NCBI RefSeq assembly: GCF_016834455.1
Contig: NZ_CP069213.1
Span: 306,001-370,000, forward strand
DNA length: 64,000 nucleotides
Direction of reading: 5' to 3'
Source: Shewanella litorisediminis
Lineage (GTDB): Bacteria; Pseudomonadota; Gammaproteobacteria; Enterobacterales; Shewanellaceae
Of the stretch, positions 61,782-64,000 are shown in pieces. How positions within the stretch are numbered: position 1 is the stretch's first letter; each line of letters starts with the position of its first letter. Under the pieces are notes generated by a model that worked only from the letters and a program-made list of their open reading frames with translations, made no database searches and was not told the DNA's origin. A program made the translations under genes and the position numbers.

Positions 61782-61838
61782 CAACTTTGGCTGTGAGACT
61801 CGTCCAGGGACTTGGCCTTCATTGAGATAAGTAATCAG

Positions 61839-64000
61839 ATGTTTGGTAATTTACTGACAAAAATTTTTGGTAGCCGCAACGACCGTACCCTTAAACAGTT
61901 GGGGAAAGTCGTAGTAAAAATTAACGCATTGGAAGCTGAATACGAGAAGCTCTCCGATGAGGAACTCAAGGCCAAAACGGCCGAGTTCAAGGCTCGCCTC
62001 GAAAAGGGCGAAACTCTCAATGATTTGATGGCAGAAGCCTTTGCCACTGTACGTGAAGCGTCCAAGCGTGTTTTCGAGATGCGCCACTTCGATGTACAGA
62101 TGATGGGCGGTATGGTGCTTGACAGCAACCGCATCGCCGAGATGCGCACCGGTGAAGGTAAAACCCTGACCGCGACTCTGCCTGCCTACCTCAATGCCCT
62201 GACCGGCAAGGGTGTTCACGTGATTACCGTGAACGACTACCTGGCTCGCCGTGACGCCGAGAACAACCGTCCTCTGTTTGAATTCCTCGGTATGTCTGTG
62301 GGTGTCAACGTGGCTGGCCTGAGCCACGCCGATAAAAAGGCCGCCTACGATGCCGATATCACCTACGGCACCAACAACGAATTTGGTTTTGACTACCTGC
62401 GCGACAACATGGCGTTTTCGCCAAACGATCGCGTGCAGCGTCCGCTGCACTATGCCCTGATTGACGAAGTCGACTCCATCCTCATCGATGAAGCCCGTAC
62501 GCCGCTGATTATCTCCGGCGCCGCAGAAGACAGCTCCGAACTTTACATGCGGGTCAATAAACTGATCCCAAGCCTTATCCGTCAGGAGAAGGAAGACAGC
62601 GAAGAGTTCGTGGGTGAGGGTGACTACTCTATTGATGAGAAGGCCCGTCAGGTGCACATGACCGAGCGCGGCCAGGAAAAGGTTGAGCAACTGCTCACCG
62701 AGGCTGGCCTGCTTGCAGAAGGTGACTCCCTGTATTCTGCTGCCAATATTTCACTGTTGCACCATGTTAATGCAGCGCTGCGTGCCCATACCCTGTTTGA
62801 AAAGGATGTGGACTATGTGGTGCAAAACAATGAAGTGGTGATTGTGGATGAGCACACCGGCCGTACCATGCCGGGGCGTCGCTGGTCCGAGGGTCTGCAT
62901 CAGGCCGTTGAAGCCAAAGAAGGCGTGCGCATCCAGAACGAAAACCAGACCCTGGCGTCGATCACCTTCCAGAACTACTTCCGTCTGTACGAGAAGCTGG
63001 CCGGTATGACAGGTACTGCTGACACCGAAGCCTTCGAGTTCCAGCATATTTATGGTCTGGACACCGTTGTGGTACCAACCAACCGCCCCATGGTGCGTAA
63101 AGATATGCCTGATCTGGTATACCTCACAGCCCGTGAGAAATACCAGGCCATCATCGCCGACATTAAAGATTGTCGTGAGCGCGGCCAGCCAGTACTGGTG
63201 GGTACCGTATCTATCGAACAGTCAGAACTGCTGTCCCGTTTGCTGAACCAGGAAAAAATTCCCCATCAGGTATTGAACGCCAAGTTCCACGAGAAAGAAG
63301 CGGAAATCGTGGCTCAGGCGGGGCGTAGCGGCGCCGTTACCGTGGCCACCAACATGGCCGGTCGTGGTACTGATATCGTGTTGGGTGGTAACTGGAAGTC
63401 AGAAATTGAAGCCCTCGAAAACCCAAGTGAAGCCGACATCGCCAAGATCCGCGCCGATTGGGAAATTCGCCATAATGCCGTGGTAGAAGCCGGTGGTCTG
63501 CACATTCTGGGTACCGAGCGTCACGAATCCCGTCGTATCGACAATCAGCTTCGCGGTCGTTCGGGTCGTCAGGGCGATCCGGGTTCTTCCCGCTTCTACC
63601 TGTCTATGGAAGACAACCTGATGCGCATCTTCGCTTCTGAGCGTGTCGCCAACATGATGAAGAAGCTGGGTATGGAAGAAGGCGAAGCGATTGAGCACCC
63701 ATGGGTGACGCGCGCCATTGAAAACGCCCAGCGTAAAGTAGAAGCCCGCAACTTCGATATCCGTAAGCAGCTGCTGGAATTCGATGACGTGGCTAACGAC
63801 CAGCGTCAGGTGGTATACGCCCAGCGTAATGAGCTGATGGACGCTGACAGCATCGAAGATACCATCAGGAACATTCAGGCCGATGTGGTTGATGGAGTCA
63901 TCAGTCAATACATTCCACCTCAGTCTGTCGAAGAGCTGTGGGATGTGCCTGGTCTGGAAAACCGCCTGGCCAAAGAGTTTGGACTCAAGTTACCAGTACA
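61839..64000 (+). CDS. secA: preprotein translocase ATPase SecA, 3' part outside window
   Basis: The first 720 codons of SecA are present and run off the right edge. The start is [16 protein letters not shown]. Walker A is [13 protein letters not shown] (about residue 102), Walker B is [15 protein letters not shown], then come [28 protein letters not shown] and the [12 protein letters not shown] helicase motif. No secM-like arrest gene precedes it; only 57 bases separate it from the peptidase gene. Confidence 0.97.
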   Translation, partial: MFGNLLTKIFGSRNDRTLKQLGKVVVKINALEAEYEKLSDEELKAKTAEFKARLEKGETLNDLMAEAFATVREASKRVFEMRHFDVQMMGGMVLDSNRIAEMRTGEGKTLTATLPAYLNALTGKGVHVITVNDYLARRDAENNRPLFEFLGMSVGVNVAGLSHADKKAAYDADITYGTNNEFGFDYLRDNMAFSPNDRVQRPLHYALIDEVDSILIDEARTPLIISGAAEDSSELYMRVNKLIPSLIRQEKEDSEEFVGEGDYSIDEKARQVHMTERGQEKVEQLLTEAGLLAEGDSLYSAANISLLHHVNAALRAHTLFEKDVDYVVQNNEVVIVDEHTGRTMPGRRWSEGLHQAVEAKEGVRIQNENQTLASITFQNYFRLYEKLAGMTGTADTEAFEFQHIYGLDTVVVPTNRPMVRKDMPDLVYLTAREKYQAIIADIKDCRERGQPVLVGTVSIEQSELLSRLLNQEKIPHQVLNAKFHEKEAEIVAQAGRSGAVTVATNMAGRGTDIVLGGNWKSEIEALENPSEADIAKIRADWEIRHNAVVEAGGLHILGTERHESRRIDNQLRGRSGRQGDPGSSRFYLSMEDNLMRIFASERVANMMKKLGMEEGEAIEHPWVTRAIENAQRKVEARNFDIRKQLLEFDDVANDQRQVVYAQRNELMDADSIEDTIRNIQADVVDGVISQYIPPQSVEELWDVPGLENRLAKEFGLKLPV

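Noticed and set aside
61782..61838. secM-like arrest peptide before secA
   Set aside because: Only 57 bases lie between the peptidase gene and secA, with no arrest motif.

Overview
The window looks like a gammaproteobacterial chromosome of the Shewanella type. The evidence is the gene order yicC | rph-pyrE | folE | slmA-dut-coaBC | radC | rpmB-rpmG | argA | recQ | leuABCD | glpK | a complete mraZ-to-lpxC division and cell-wall cluster | dciA | M23 peptidase | secA, together with the protein sequences themselves. The genus is inferred from synteny and sequence style; no database was searched.

Positions 1 to about 17,560 are accessory DNA, probably the yicC-proximal part of a genomic island whose other end lies outside the window. 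A 519-aa tyrosine recombinase points away from the intact 3' end of yicC, a site known to be used by mobilizable islands of Vibrio and Shewanella relatives. From left to right the region holds: a truncated metallophosphoesterase gene; a NERD-domain protein; a small unknown protein; a 3.4-kb array of about 59 copies of a 17-bp direct repeat; a frameshifted hipA relic; an IS903-type element that splits an unknown gene with a perfect 9-bp target duplication; small unknown genes; an SRAP (YedK/HMCES-like) gene; a membrane protein; a protein with a HEPN-like motif; a decayed second copy of the metallophosphoesterase 5' end; a coiled-coil membrane protein; about 1 kb without a recognisable gene; a MobC/replication-relaxation-like protein; and a roughly 580-bp stretch packed with at least 13 separate short hairpins. 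The 59-site array and the hairpin cluster are the two structures I cannot explain and consider most worth study.

Positions 17,588 to 43,093 are core chromosome: RNA processing and nucleotide synthesis (yicC, rph, pyrE, dut), folate and CoA synthesis (folE, coaBC), nucleoid occlusion (slmA), ribosomal proteins L28 and L33, arginine synthesis (argA, behind a double ARG box), DNA repair (radC, recQ), leucine synthesis (leuABCD behind a Leu-rich leader peptide and attenuator), fatty acid and glycerol uptake (fadL, glpK) and a two-gene PepSY membrane redox operon ending in a ferredoxin domain.

Positions 43,353 to 60,385 are the division and cell-wall cluster. Most genes from ftsL to murC overlap or nearly touch. 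MraZ-type repeats precede mraZ. There is no ddl gene between murC and ftsQ; a strong promoter with a dyad in its spacer sits there instead. The cluster is followed by dciA on the opposite strand, a LytM-type peptidase, and the first 720 codons of secA running off the right edge.
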